DNA from: Onchocerca volvulus
Lineage: Eukaryota > Nematoda > Chromadorea > Rhabditida > Onchocercidae
Direction of reading: 5' to 3'
Length of the DNA stretch: 64,000 nt
Assembly (NCBI GenBank): GCA_000499405.2
Contig: HG738138.1
Coordinates: 7,872,888-7,936,887 of the forward strand
Shown here: piece after piece, positions 44,280 through 57,565 of the stretch
How positions within the stretch are numbered: the stretch's first letter is position 1
Layout of the letters: each line of letters starts with the position of its first letter
Program-made: the position numbers and the translations under genes
Notes under the pieces: generated by a model
What the model was told of the DNA's origin: nothing
The model's input: the letters and a program-made list of their open reading frames with translations, nothing else
The model's database searches: none

Positions 44280-46272
44280 GTCGTATACTACTGGATGTGC
44301 CTTGCCGAGTATGTCAAGATCATTCATCAGGAAAGCATTATGGAATATTTAGTTGTGATGGTTGTGCTGGATTTTTCAAGGTTTTTAGACTTCTTTGCAC
44401 ATTTTGTTATTCATTTGCTAATGCATCAGGATTCCTTCGTGGTCTTTTAATTAATTCTATAAGTATTTGAATAATTATCGAAGTTCAAATCAGTGAACTA
44501 TAGCGTTCCATCCGGCGACATCGTCAATATGTATGCAAAAATCGAGGTGGTGGCGAAGAAGGCAAATGTTTGGTCGATAAAACACATCGTAACCAATGTC
44601 GAGCTTGTCGCCTGACGAAATGTTTGGAAATAGGCATGAACAAGGAAGCAGTACAACATGAAAGAGGACCAAGAAATTCAACGATGCGAAGGCATATTGC
44701 TTTCTTTTCGTCGCCATCTTCTGCTGGCGATCGATCCGTAAGTTTAGTTATTAATTTTTTCAATTTTTCGCTCATCTAATTCACTGTTTGCTTACATATT
44801 CTCCTAAATATTTGTTTAGTTCACCTTTTTTGATTAAATATGTTTGAATGAAACACTACACTGAAACTTCGACCAAAATAAGATGGAGATGAAGGAAAAC
44901 TATCGGAAAACTTGACAGCTTTTTCTGCAGCCCGAATTTGGATCCGAATCAGATTCTTCTGCATCATATGCAATTAATGAAATATCATCAACAACAAAAG
45001 ATGCTGCAGCTCGTTTATTTTTTCAAATTTTACATTGGTCCAAATCCTTGATTGTTTTCGCTTGCTTATCTCCTCAAGAACAAGTATTAACTTTTTTATG
45101 ATTTGATAATTATGGTATGACTGAAAACTGCCTTGTTCTTTTCCGTTCATTTGTCTGCGCATTTTTGAATTTTTTCCGCTAAATCTTTGGTAATGTTAAG
45201 TTTTTTAAAAATTAACTGTGCGTGATTCATACTAATTTTTTTGCGCTAGCTTTTCACAAGTTTTCTGAGAGATCAATGTTCTAGTTCATTTATCTTTTCA
45301 AATTTTATATTGGCTCAATCGTCGATTTTCATAGCACTACAACCATTTTAAAAGCAATAAAAAGCAATGAAACGCCTAGCATCTTTGGTAGGAATGCATC
45401 AGTCCTTAATGGTACCAGAAATCTAAGCCACTGTATTATTTCTGCGATGGACCATTCGATCAGTACCGAGCTTCAAAATTGTTTGACACTTATACAAATA
45501 CTAAAATTTTGTGATTCCCAAAATAGGTTAGGCCAACATTTCGATGATTTCGCTTTAGTAACCGCTGGCAATTATCATGAAATTAACTTGTAACTAATTC
45601 GACTGTAAGTGATTTATATCAATCTCGATCTAACTTATTCATCACGACTAAATGTATAATTTATTTTAGGTAGCAGCATTCACATCTTCTTGGGGTGTAC
45701 TCTTTCTACTCTCTGCTGTGGAAAACCGTTTCCTACAAAGCAGTGTTCTGGCAAACGAGCGGACAATCAATATCCAAATGAGGATGAAACTTTTGTCAGC
45801 AGTAAGTCAACTTGAGCAGCTAAGGCTGGATTCCGCGGAATATAATCAATTACGTCTTCTAAGTCTTATCAAAGGTATTCATTTCACGAACAATTTAGAA
45901 GGAATAAACTTTCAACATTCCAGCTGTACCATTTTCATGAGATCTCATAACCTGAAGAATTTATCTGCTTATCGTTACGGAATTAGCATCTGCATTCATT
46001 ATCTACAATGTGCACAAATTTCAGGACGCAATCCACAGATGGAACAATTGACGGCATTTAACTTCGCGCAACACCAGCAAATCACCTATCCATGCCAACC
46101 GCTGCGATACATTTCCTGCATGGTACTCCTCGAAACAATGCCTCAATTTGAAACAATTCTGTCTGAACTTTATTTTAAGCAAGCAATTGGTAGTACATCG
46201 ATGTCTGCGCTGGTCGCTGACATTCTATTACCTAAGGAGATGCGGTCGCAGAGGATTTTACCGAAACACTGA
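44280..46272 (+). CDS. tll: tailless-type nuclear receptor (NR2E1 / nhr-67), first exon missing
   Basis: Orphan nuclear receptor and transcriptional repressor acting in neural and early development in animals. Exons: 44280-44380, 44504-44737, 44931-45083, 45670-45874, 46025-46272. The DNA-binding domain opens with the tailless-specific [20 protein letters not shown], has P-box [10 protein letters not shown], zinc finger 2 ending [20 protein letters not shown], and the T/A-box [11 protein letters not shown], diagnostic of NR2E1. The ligand-binding-like domain begins [15 protein letters not shown], continues [13 protein letters not shown], and ends [36 protein letters not shown]. The first exon here starts in phase 1, so a short 5' coding exon with the start ATG lies upstream and was not found. 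Odd points: finger 2 has ten residues between its first two cysteines, and the last intron (45875-46024) is 150 nt and stop-free. Confidence 0.93.
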
Positions 46273-49200
46273 CTTCTGTTTTGCAGTAAGATTTTTATTG
46301 TCAGCTTGAATGCTTGTTTCCTTTTCCGCTATATTTTCTGAATTATCAATTGAGAAGATCAATTAAAATCGTAAAATTGCACTTAAAAAAATAACGGGTT
46401 GACAGCTTCCTATTTTACGTGAAAGAAAGAGAATTTAGCTTTCTGCTTTAAATTGGAACGCAAAAGTTTTAATGTGAATTATGTTGGTACATTGGTATGT
46501 GTGTTGTGTACTCAAATGATCAACTTGTAAAATATGTGTTAATCGTGTCACTATCATATTTGCTATGATCGGAAACATCAAAAATGTCTCATCATTCATT
46601 CTTGTATATCTTTTATAGTTTGACTGCATAGGAAAATACCGTACATACTCCGAAACAAATTTCAAGTTACCAATTCTTAGACAACACCATTTCTCAACTC
46701 GCTGGTCAACTACTGATGATTCCAGCTGCTGGTCTTAACCGGTTGATACATGACAGCATTTTCTCGGTTTGTCTGAAGTTTCCAGAAATTTGTTCAGCCA
46801 TACCTCGAGTCAGGTATAGCGGCTTCTGCAAGCACCAAGATGCTCAGATTCAGTGTTTTGCAGGGGATATTTGCTGCACTCCATCCTAATTTGATATTAA
46901 CTCGGTGATCTGACAATGTATATGTATTTTTCTTCTTTTTTTTTTCACCTAAAATGAGTGATCTTTAGAGAAAATGTTTTTAGTGTCTCAAAAATATACA
47001 ACAAATATTCTTTGTATTTCAATACAGTGACAGAAGCGCTCATTCAAAATAACAGATGAACGCTTTTTTTAGGTAAAAACACAGAACAACATAATGCCTG
47101 TATGGTACAGGAGGTCATGTGTAGCATGTAAATGAGCATTGTTTTTGGAAGAAATTCTTGATTGTGATGAATTTTGTCGTCCAAACTTTCTATAATTCAA
47201 CGTATTATTCTAATTCTTCACTACTTGTTCTTTTTTTTATTGCATTAAGATAAGCAATGGTTAACTTCATTTAGCAAGCAAATGACTCAACGGAACAAAA
47301 CTGATTTCTAATATTTTGAGTAGGATCTATTGGAGAAATGAACTTATCAATCCAAAGTTGATATGATGCCCAGTTGGTGATTAACTATTCTAATATGTTC
47401 ATTATAATTATAAAATCGAAACTGAGAATTGGCTTGCTCGAATATCTACTTGTTTCGTTTGCACATCTTTTGAAACTATTCAAACTTTCTTTATATGAAG
47501 CAGAAAATAAGAGAAAGATAATGAAATTCTAATAAGTGATACTATCATGGGGCAAAGTTAATCACCTTGAGTCATAACTGTTAACTGTATTCAGTTTCGA
47601 AGGGGTAGTCAGAAGACTATTGTAATTCACAGTTCAATGCAAAACTTTCTCTTTTTCCGCGAAAATATTTACAATGCAATAGACTCACAGCAGGTAACAT
47701 TATTAATGTACCTTCTTCGCACAAATAATTAATCTTTCTTCTGCCAAACATCAATCATATGCCAATTATCAAAAGTCATTAAAGATTTGGATTTGCCATA
47801 AAAAATTGTTCCAGAATGAAAGAGCTCGCAACAAAGTTTATTTTTTATTGACCTCTTACCTTCTAGGGAAGGAAAGAGGGAGGGGGAAGGTCCGGCATTG
47901 AATTCTTGCATCATTTGTTGCTAGCAGATAAATTAATAAGAAACAAAGTAAGTGATTTAAGCATTTGCAAGAAATAAAAGACATATTACTTCAAAATTCA
48001 AAAACGAGTCTTCATGAGTGGAAGATCGGTCAACTCCTTATAGTATCCCACGGAATTTGTTCATAATATAAAGTAATAAGAAAAAAAACGAAAAAATTTC
48101 TTGGATCGCTGCCGACAAGTCTAGGAAGTAGTATCAATAGCTGAGGTAATCGGATGAGTAAGAAACAAAGGGTGCTATTCAAACATTCGAAGAAAGGTTA
48201 ATCCGTATTCTTTCCTGAAGTACTATGAATACCGAAAGAAAAAAATGGGAAAAAGTAAGACTAGCCGAAAATAACTTATTGACAATGCATTCAATAATTT
48301 ATATTTTTACAGGACCTAAAACAATTCATTTAGGTTAATAAAGAACTTAATTCTTTTGCATACATTTGCCGACTTTTTATACACAAATATGAAAGAGATT
48401 GCTGGTTATTTCCTGTCAAAACTTTATGCAAAATTCATATTTCAACAATGAAAGAATCAATAAATGCAATTAAAATGTCACAGGAAATCGCACGATCTAA
48501 AAAGTAATGTTTACATACTGAACATACAAGAAGTATCTAACATGCATACATTTCATTTCTATACATTTTTGCTAAAGAACAAACATAAAGATATACTAAC
48601 CTTTTGCGATTGTTACCCCAAAGTTATGGATATTGAAGATGATGGCTATTAATTCCGATACATTACTGACAATGATTCTAACAGAACATCTCAACTACAT
48701 CTAGGATATAGGTCACATCTTATTAATATGATGGGATCGATTTAAATCACTCACTGATTAACCAATCATCGATTAATCACTTATTGAATCAGCTACTTGT
48801 CTAATCCTTTTTTTACATTTCTCTGTCGACAGCACAGTGTTATTGACACTGGTTAAAATACATAACTCGAATTGTCGTTTGACTCCTGTTTTTATGCACA
48901 AAAATTATGCTTTTTTCGGAAACTTCTCTATTTTTATCCTTTTTCGTCAATATGTTATCACGGAATCAATTCCTTGCGGTCTTAAAACAACTTCATGTCT
49001 ATTAATGAATTTATAGTAATTAAAGATTATATTTGTCTACACATGCATCAGGATACTATTTTGAGATATTTCGAGTGAATAACTGATTGAATAACAAACT
49101 TCCATCACAATTAAGGGAAGATTGAACAGTTTTCTGAGCAAATTGCCGATACTCTTCTGCGTATAATTACCGATGCTTTTTTTTTTAAATTATTCTAATC

Positions 49201-52200
49201 GAATCCGCTTCGCTTTGATTGCAACCATATAATTTCTAAAACATTATATTATACTTGCACTAAATTTCACAAAATAATTTAATAAAACCTAAAATTGTGT
49301 CAAAAAAAAAATAAGACCCAGCAATCTGTAGAAACTGTCTAATCCAGGCATTCAAAAATTCTAAACATTCGTGTGAAAATTGCGAAAACTCGTAGTGCTC
49401 TGGTAAAAATGATATTTTCCAAATAAGTTGTTCATTAAATCCAAAAAGTGCTTCTCAGTAAAAAAATTGAACTTCAAAAACTTGGGTTCTTGGAAAAATG
49501 AAAAGATCGAACTTCTGCACTGAAACCAAGCCGCATTGTAATATTTCAGCGGACGTGAACTGAGAAATGTATGAATCATCAGAAGAGTACTGGAAATGAG
49601 CTTGAAAAAAATATACAAACATAATTAGCATAAATAATTTTTTTATAATGCACAAAATGTGACAAATGCATTGAAAAATCACGCATATACTGAATAAAGT
49701 TTGAAAAGAAGTTGAAATTATGTTCGAAAGTTTTGTTGATTTAAACTTCCAATCCCACGCCTTGGATGCGCGTAGATTTTGAACGTAGATTTTTGATTTT
49801 GATAAGATTTTGAACTTGAGGATTTGCAGGCGACGATACTTACTATTGATATAATTTTTTATATTAAATTCACACCCTTGCACATATAAATGCACATGCA
49901 TCCAGCTAAAATATGCAATCAGAAAGCATTTCGCGAAAGTTTATAAACTTCACCAAATAAAATTACACAGTTTTAATCAAGAATCATGATCACTGTGCAG
50001 AAATTTTCAGAGCTGGTTCAGCATTCAAGAAATATGCTTAATGAAAATCATGCAACTAGCAAATCTCAGGGATCTCTAAAATTTTTGTTTTGCAGATAGC
50101 TCCTTTAATTTCAAAACATTTATAAATTTACCAGAAGTATTACGATTCAAAGAAAAATTTAAGTAATATCGTTGGATTCTTCTTTGCTTATTTTATTAAT
50201 ATTAGGAAAAAAAAATCACAGCGCCTATAAATGTATAAATGTATGTCGAATTATTTTTGGTTTTTGTGACGGTGTCATGCAAGATATTCGAGAGGAATAC
50301 AAATTTTCCTTTGAATATTTCGTCGATGGAATTTTCCTCTCAAGTATGCAGTTGCCGGCGATTTTACAATCAAGTTTGTCTGCTATTATAATCTGAAAGC
50401 AAAGTGAAATTAAAACATTTTACAGAACTAAACGATCATCGCTACAAAACTTATGTTGATACGAGGAATCGAATCGCTTTTACTTGTATATTTATTTGCA
50501 AGCTAATTAGTAATTTGGTATTTGATTCTCTTATGCACCTAATTCTCAAATTTTCTCTACAAAATCAAGGCTCAGTCCATTCTTAGTATCCTTTCCTCAC
50601 TGAAATGTTTAGATTAAAACCTAATAAATGCATCTGTTTAGGATGGACAATCATGAATAGGTAATGTTTGCTTTTTATTTTGATTGAAATTTTACCACCG
50701 ACTATTGAAAACATGCAGAAATTTTCCTTTCAAATTCCTTTCCCTGGAAAACAATTCAAATTTGATAGAGTTAATTATTCGAAACTGATTAATATAAGTT
50801 AAATAAATTGAGCTGATTGCTTAGACATCACATGATCGCGAAAATCAAAGTATTGACAGTACGTCTGAAAAGGTGAGAAGAAACTAAATAAAGCACAACA
50901 AAGACTGGAACATATGTTGAGAAAATATCTCATTGTCTCAAACTCTAGATAAAGATTGACAAATCGTGATAATGCAATTTAAAAGGAAATGATAACAATC
51001 AACAGGTAAATAAAGGCTTCTAATTCATTGTTTCTGTCTATTTCTTCTCTTATAAATAATTGAAATAATAAACTTTGTACTGTGACCAAAAAAATACGAG
51101 ACGAATCAGTAGAAGCGCTTCATGCTTTCGAGCAGTTACTTCGATTAGAGAATTTATATTAATTACCATCATTGTCAGTTATATCTATAATTAATCATGA
51201 TTAATCGATTAACATAGTAATAATTGCTGGATTCAAACGATTCGAGATTTGGACACTTAATGATTAAAGTTTCATTTTGAAATTGATCTAATTTATTAGT
51301 GCATGGCAAAAACGACCAATAATCAATTTCAATTTCTAATGGAATATCACGATTTCTTGTGGCAGAAAATGCGACATATCCAATCCAACGGTTATTTCCT
51401 CACCACCGTGATATACTACAGCTAACATTGTGTAATCAGATATTAAGTACCAATAATACTACGTTGACGAGGATTTAACAATTACTGAGCGATTTTTCAG
51501 CAGGAAGCATCATCATCATCTATCGTGATTTCCAATTCGACAATTTCAAAAGTTAAGAAGTTTGAAATTTTCATATTCTTTGAGCAAAATATAAAGATGA
51601 TAAATTCTTGTTAACAAGGACTTGCGTGGATTCAAGACGAGCAAGGTTTGCTGCAAGTGTAATAGTTAAGTGCGGTGTAACAAAAAATCTGTCTAATTTT
51701 TGAAGCAAAAATTTGTGATTATTACATTGTGGAACTAATATTTATAGTTTTTAAATTCATATGACAACTTTGGACAAATTTTTCAAATATATCCATGGGT
51801 AAAGTAACCAAATAAAATTATTTCTCTTATGCTTTGGGAACAAAGTTTTAAGATGCCTTGAGAACTTTGCTGAAATATTTAGAATAGGCGCATTGCTTCC
51901 TCTTGAAACAAATAATTGAATACCATAGACAACAACTACTGGTTCCAATTGTTTAATCATTGTTTCAGTCTTTTCGAAAATGGCCAAGTTTTTCGATAGA
52001 TTTATGGTCTATTTCTAGATATAATTTTTCGAACTTCTAAAATACAGCATGATTCTTCAATATTTTTTAAGTCATGCAGCATCGATTCAATTAAATTAAC
52101 CTTTCTGTTCTTGATTATAAAAATAAATCCTGGATTGCGAAGAACAAGCAGTACCAAGTTGACTGTCTATTCTTTGACCTTTTTGCCAATATCAAGCAAA

Positions 52201-55200
52201 TCCACAGACATGTCGTGAATGCTTAATTTAATCTCAATCGAGACTGCTAATCTAGACAATAATTTCTATTATTCCAGTGATCGAATAATAACGGTACTCT
52301 GCTTGACATTATTGATGATGTTGATATCGTCGCTGATTAAGAATGAATGACCGATCATAGGGCCTAAATTCTAATTCCAGTTCCAAATTTAATTCTGATC
52401 CAATTATGAAGCAATAACTGCAGTAGCAGCCTTTGATTCAGATTCTGCTATAATAATTTATTCTCAATCATCCTCGTTTAGCCGGAAAAATTTCACATGA
52501 TTCATTATCACTCTATGCATATTTCAATCAGCAAACAATCTTTTTTTGCATGGCCTGGAAATCGTATTTACATGCATGCATTTAACATAAAATGCATGTA
52601 ATTACCGGTAATTGTATCTGTTGCCTCCTCTGCAGATAAAAATTGAAAGCAAAATTTTAGATTGAAACCTGGAGGACTAAACGGAACTTCTGGTACTTGA
52701 GGCGCAATATTCAAATGTTCCCAAGAAGGCTGAGAAAAGAATTAGATTTGAAAAAAGCTTGCGGCAGAGTCTGATAAAAGTGTTGAAGTATAGAACTATG
52801 TAGAAAAGAACTACTCAAGTATCCTTCGAAAGAAAAACGGAAAGAAAAACGGCAACGAAGAAGCTCACCGGTTATCTGCTTGAGCAAGAAACCCATTCCT
52901 CCATCATTTCATATATTTGTCCGACATCGAACATACACATACGCCTAGATAGAAACACACAACACGCAAACATATCTATCCGAAGCCTTCCCATGCATTG
53001 CTAGAAGTGTTTGTTGGGCTGCAAAGTTTCTCATCATTTTTAAGAGGTGCTGTTAAATTATCAAATTATAGCACTAATGGAACTGAGAAGCTCGGAGATA
53101 ACACAGTACATTCATGACAAACCTTTAGATGAAATGAGCTTTGAAACAAAAAAGTCAATACGATTTGCTTCGTTAGATTAAAGATGAGCTGTCCGAAGTT
53201 TTAGATAGAAATGTCATTATCGTTTTCATATAACTTGCTATTTACTACGCAAAAATGTAACATCTCAATAACTGTGCTACAAATGTTCATTTCGCCGTAT
53301 GTGATATGTAAATAGAAAGTTAAAAAGATTATCAACAAGACAGGAAAGATCAATCTGTGTGTCACCATCTACTAGATCAATACGAAAAACCTAAAATTGA
53401 GGAAGAGATGGACAGTACATGACAAAATCTGAGTTAGTCAAGCTATTCCGGGTAAGACAATATTGGCTAAAGCAAAGGGTATTACCAAACATATATTTGA
53501 AGCTTACAAGAGGGGCTATGATATCTGAAATGGGGAAAGTTTTCATTACAGAAACTCTCCAGAATAATATAGCATACGTTTCAAGAAATATTTATCTTGG
53601 AAACTAAAAAATCGACAAATTTTCAAAAAAGAAACTTATTGGGAAGATCGAATTTGCTTTTTTTTAAATAGATTATGTATCATAAAAGGACTGAAATTGG
53701 CCTTGATGGATGCCAAGAAATATTGACTTAGGCAAAATTGTTACGAAAAATAACAACTCCAGCGATTTTAAGCTTTCAGGAAAATGCAAACTTTTGGAAA
53801 TTAAAATTTTTAAATTGCAGTACAATTTAATAAATCAGAGAGCGGTTACGAAAGGGAAAAGCATGTGAATACAAAGAGGACAGGCTGGACCAGAAAAAGC
53901 AGGCGAGAAGGATAATTACCACTGATAAATGATTTGTTGATAATTAACTATTCATGACTGACAGCATATTTGGAACTAATTAATAACCTCAATTCATTTC
54001 GTCAGCGTTATCCATTTAGCAATAACTATAAGCTGAATACCATCGATGCTATTTCAATATATACATCGACATAGACATAAGTAACTAATATAGGTACCTG
54101 GCTACATACAAACGAATATAAGCACAGGTACAGACATTCCGCAATTACAATCTTTTTGGTCGAGAATATTCCGAAGTAAAGCACTTTCTGAACTGGAATA
54201 ACTTGCCTTATTTGTTTATTCATAAAATATCGTATTCAGTTTTAAGAAATTTAAAGAAAAAAATTTAAGAAATCGTTTTAACAATTTAAATAATTCTCTT
54301 ATCTCAAGGATTCCACAAAGAGGTCAGGCGGGGACCCATCATGACGCTGAACAACTCACTCATTTCACCACAATAGTTTGACCTGAGCTCATGATTTTGT
54401 ACGAAAGATTTTTATTAGCATGAAATAGGAAAAAGCTGTCACATTGGCAAGAATATCAAGCATATAAAATTAATGTGCTAAGGCACAACTTGAAAGTCGA
54501 AATAGATTTTTGATTGGCTAAGCTTTTTGACAAATTCACACCGAAACTGAACTAAATCTCTTGCTATCACTTTCCTTAATCATAATTTCTGATATTTCGA
54601 AATCTCGCCAGTTTTATGCATTGGTTTGTTCATTTTTTGAAATTCTAAAATCGATTTTCTCCCAATCTGTCTTTTATGGAATTCAGCAGAGAAAGAAAGA
54701 AGAAATAAAATGCCTTCAAAATTGTGCCAATGAGGATTTCTCTCCATTTGCAAATATTCAGAAGAAAGAAATTGAAAGTTTTACCGGAAATGCATAATTT
54801 CTCGGTGTTATTTTCTTCCTGACTTGTGAATATAAAGAGCCCGAGTTATTAATCAGATAATGCGTAATATTTAAAATGTAATATTTTCTTAAAGAAGTAA
54901 AATCAAGATGATACAAATGAAAATCATGCTGCCAAACAGACAGCAATTGATTCCCAATCCAAACATAAAAAGAAAAAGGAAAAGGTAAATCAGAAGGCAA
55001 AGAAGGACTCGGAAAGACGTGAGATCATCTCGAAGACCAGGGGAGACGTGACGTCAGGAAGTATTGCAAAAATGATTCCAAAAGGCAAAAAAAAATTGAA
55101 ATTTAAATTTGAGAAGAACAGAATATGAAGACAATCAGCTTTTGCTCCAATGCAAATGCAATTTATTCCGATTCTTTATTTGAAATGCTTGCTGCTTCTC

Positions 55201-57565
55201 CCAAAAATAGATATCTCATTTTGCGTATTTTTAACAGTTCAAAGTTCAGAGTGTAGTTGTGTTTGTATTTACACATAATAAGTGCATCGTTTGTATGATC
55301 CGTCACATGCTTCCAATACTTTTTTTTTTTGTATCTCACTATTGGAGTCTTGCCAACCTAGTAGTTAACATTTATATAACTACTTTTTTTTTAACACCAA
55401 CGAAGGGTAGCAACTGGGTAAGAAGAGAATAATAGATTGAAGACAAAAGGAGGTCACAGGTTACTTGTTCATCAGTTGTCCACTTTCTACATGACATATC
55501 AGATGTTCCGGATCCGGATTTTGGAGTCTTGTTGGACAGATTTAAATTCAAAGTAATACCTAAAAGTAATATCTTTCCATCCCTTTTCTATCAATCTACT
55601 ATCACTATGATGTGTATTTGTATACTGTAGTGTGTTTGTGTGTACGGGCCACCAGGTCCTGTAAAACAAGCACAGAAGAAGAAGATGAAAGGAGAAGTGA
55701 TCCTGAGGTTGATCAACCGTTATTTCTCCATCTCAACTAACAGTCCCTCAACGATGCATGCCACTTCACCATGTATACATGTGGTGCATGCATTACAGAA
55801 TGTGCATTATTTATGCGTGAAGTGATGGCGATCGTCTCGTTTTTCCATATTTTCTGTTCCAGAACAGACTAACCAACGGCTTGCTGCTAAAAGTTACCAG
55901 AGCCAGGCCGTCCATACCATCCAACACTATGCTCAGACTTAGCTTCAGAAAAATTCTTCCAAATTGACTCGAATTTTAATCTAAAACGCCTCGTTGCATT
56001 CATTTCATTTAACATCCAAGCAATAAACTCGAATGTTCAAATGTCCTTCCTGGCCTGAAATGTTTTTGTTTCAGTTTATAACCACTTTATTAAATTTTCT
56101 GCGAATTACAATCACTCATCCATAATGGTAAACTGAAACTAAAAGACATTCTCCAACAGTATTTCTTCCTAAATTGTTCACTGTAGTGTACTGAAGTGTA
56201 CGTCATAGTGATTGACAAATCAGCGAATCAATATGTCTTACATTTCAGATACTCTTACATATCAAATAATCCATTGTTTCGAACAGAATCATAAACTAAA
56301 ACTTAGTTTTGAGTAAAAAACCCTTTCTAATCAGCGCTATAATTTCAGGATTTCCAGCTAATAGATATTCTTTGATTTCGAAGACGAATCACAGCGGGAA
56401 CGAGCTCCAATATTTATATTACGATATTCGCTGGAATGGTATCAAAAACATTTGTAATTTTCAGATTACTGAAAACAGCCCAATTAAGTTCATGGCATCT
56501 CTTTGCAAAGAATTTTAAAATAAGCGAAGAAACTGCATTTAAGTATTGCAGCAAATAAACTCTGACCTGATACTATACCACTTACTTCTCTCTAGTTCTG
56601 AACATCCTCCTCTATTTGTCTTTTTCCAAAATCAGTGACAAGAGGTGGAACTAATCCCCTATTTACTATGTTCAATTACGATATCAAAAATGGACTGAAC
56701 AGGCAAAGAACGAGCTGAATACGAACAAAACCAATATAAAGACAATTTACATGTAAAATTTACGACATTAAATCTCGGAAACAAAGAATGCATCACAAAT
56801 TGTATAAAATAGAATTGGAAGACGTTTTTTGATTTGTTGCACTGATATACGTTCTTTGTATATGTTTTAATTATTCAGAACTATCTCAAAGTTCCAAAAT
56901 CGTTTAAATTTTTGGAGAAAATCAGATTTCAGAAATATGGAAAGAATGGTAACAGCTCTACAGCTCATCGAAATAAAAATTAATCTAGCCTTCATAGGTT
57001 AATCTAAAAGGCGACAATCCAACTATATGATGATCAAAAAGCTTCCGAATAGTTGGCAAAATATGTCATAGCATAAACAAAAAGTATCCCGAAAATACTA
57101 TATATATGATATGGCAATCAATAACCAAGTTTAACAATATCAACACCGGAACGCAATTATGAAAGAACTGCAGTATATAATTCTAAGAAGCAATGCACAG
57201 AAGTTAAAACTTGAATAAAATTAGACAAGTTACTTCAAAACTCCAAATTTCAGGTAAATTTCCATTTCCACTAAAAGTTTCAATAAATGTTTGACGAAAA
57301 ATATAATTTTATACTGCGAAGATTGAAAACTTTTCTCATATCAGTGACGAGAGAGAACCCAACAAACAACCGATGGTGATAAAAAATGTAATCCCTAAAC
57401 CCAATCCAGAGTTATTCAATGAAATAATATAAAGAGATTTTTTTTCATCAATATATCAATATCTATGTAAACCACAACATCAAATATAAAAGAAGGGCAG
57501 GAGCCAAACGTCTGAATGATAAAATAAATCAGAATCAAAACTTTTTCGTTGGAATATTTCATTAA
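46273..57565. other. gene desert downstream of the tailless receptor
   Basis: About 11.3 kb with no recognised coding gene or RNA gene. Many short frames are present on both strands, but none shows family motifs or consistent splicing. Homeodomain-like TAAT/GATTA sites are dense near 48755-48790 and 51155-51212. Confidence 0.5.
51191..51212. promoter_or_regulatory. overlapping palindromic homeodomain-type sites
   Basis: TTAATCATGATTAA (51191-51204) and TTAATCGATTAA (51201-51212) are both perfect palindromes sharing TTAA. Each holds two inverted TAAT cores, with spacers CATG and CG; TAAT-CG-ATTA has the form of a P2 paired-class dimer site. Function is inferred from sequence form only. Confidence 0.35.

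Noticed and set aside
49455..49901. 148-codon minus-strand open frame
   Set aside because: No family motif, hydrophobic and aromatic composition typical of A+T-rich chance frames, and no fitting splice or leader site.
55640..55825. Frame starting GPPGP, collagen-like
   Set aside because: Only one GPP triplet with no repeat; chance.
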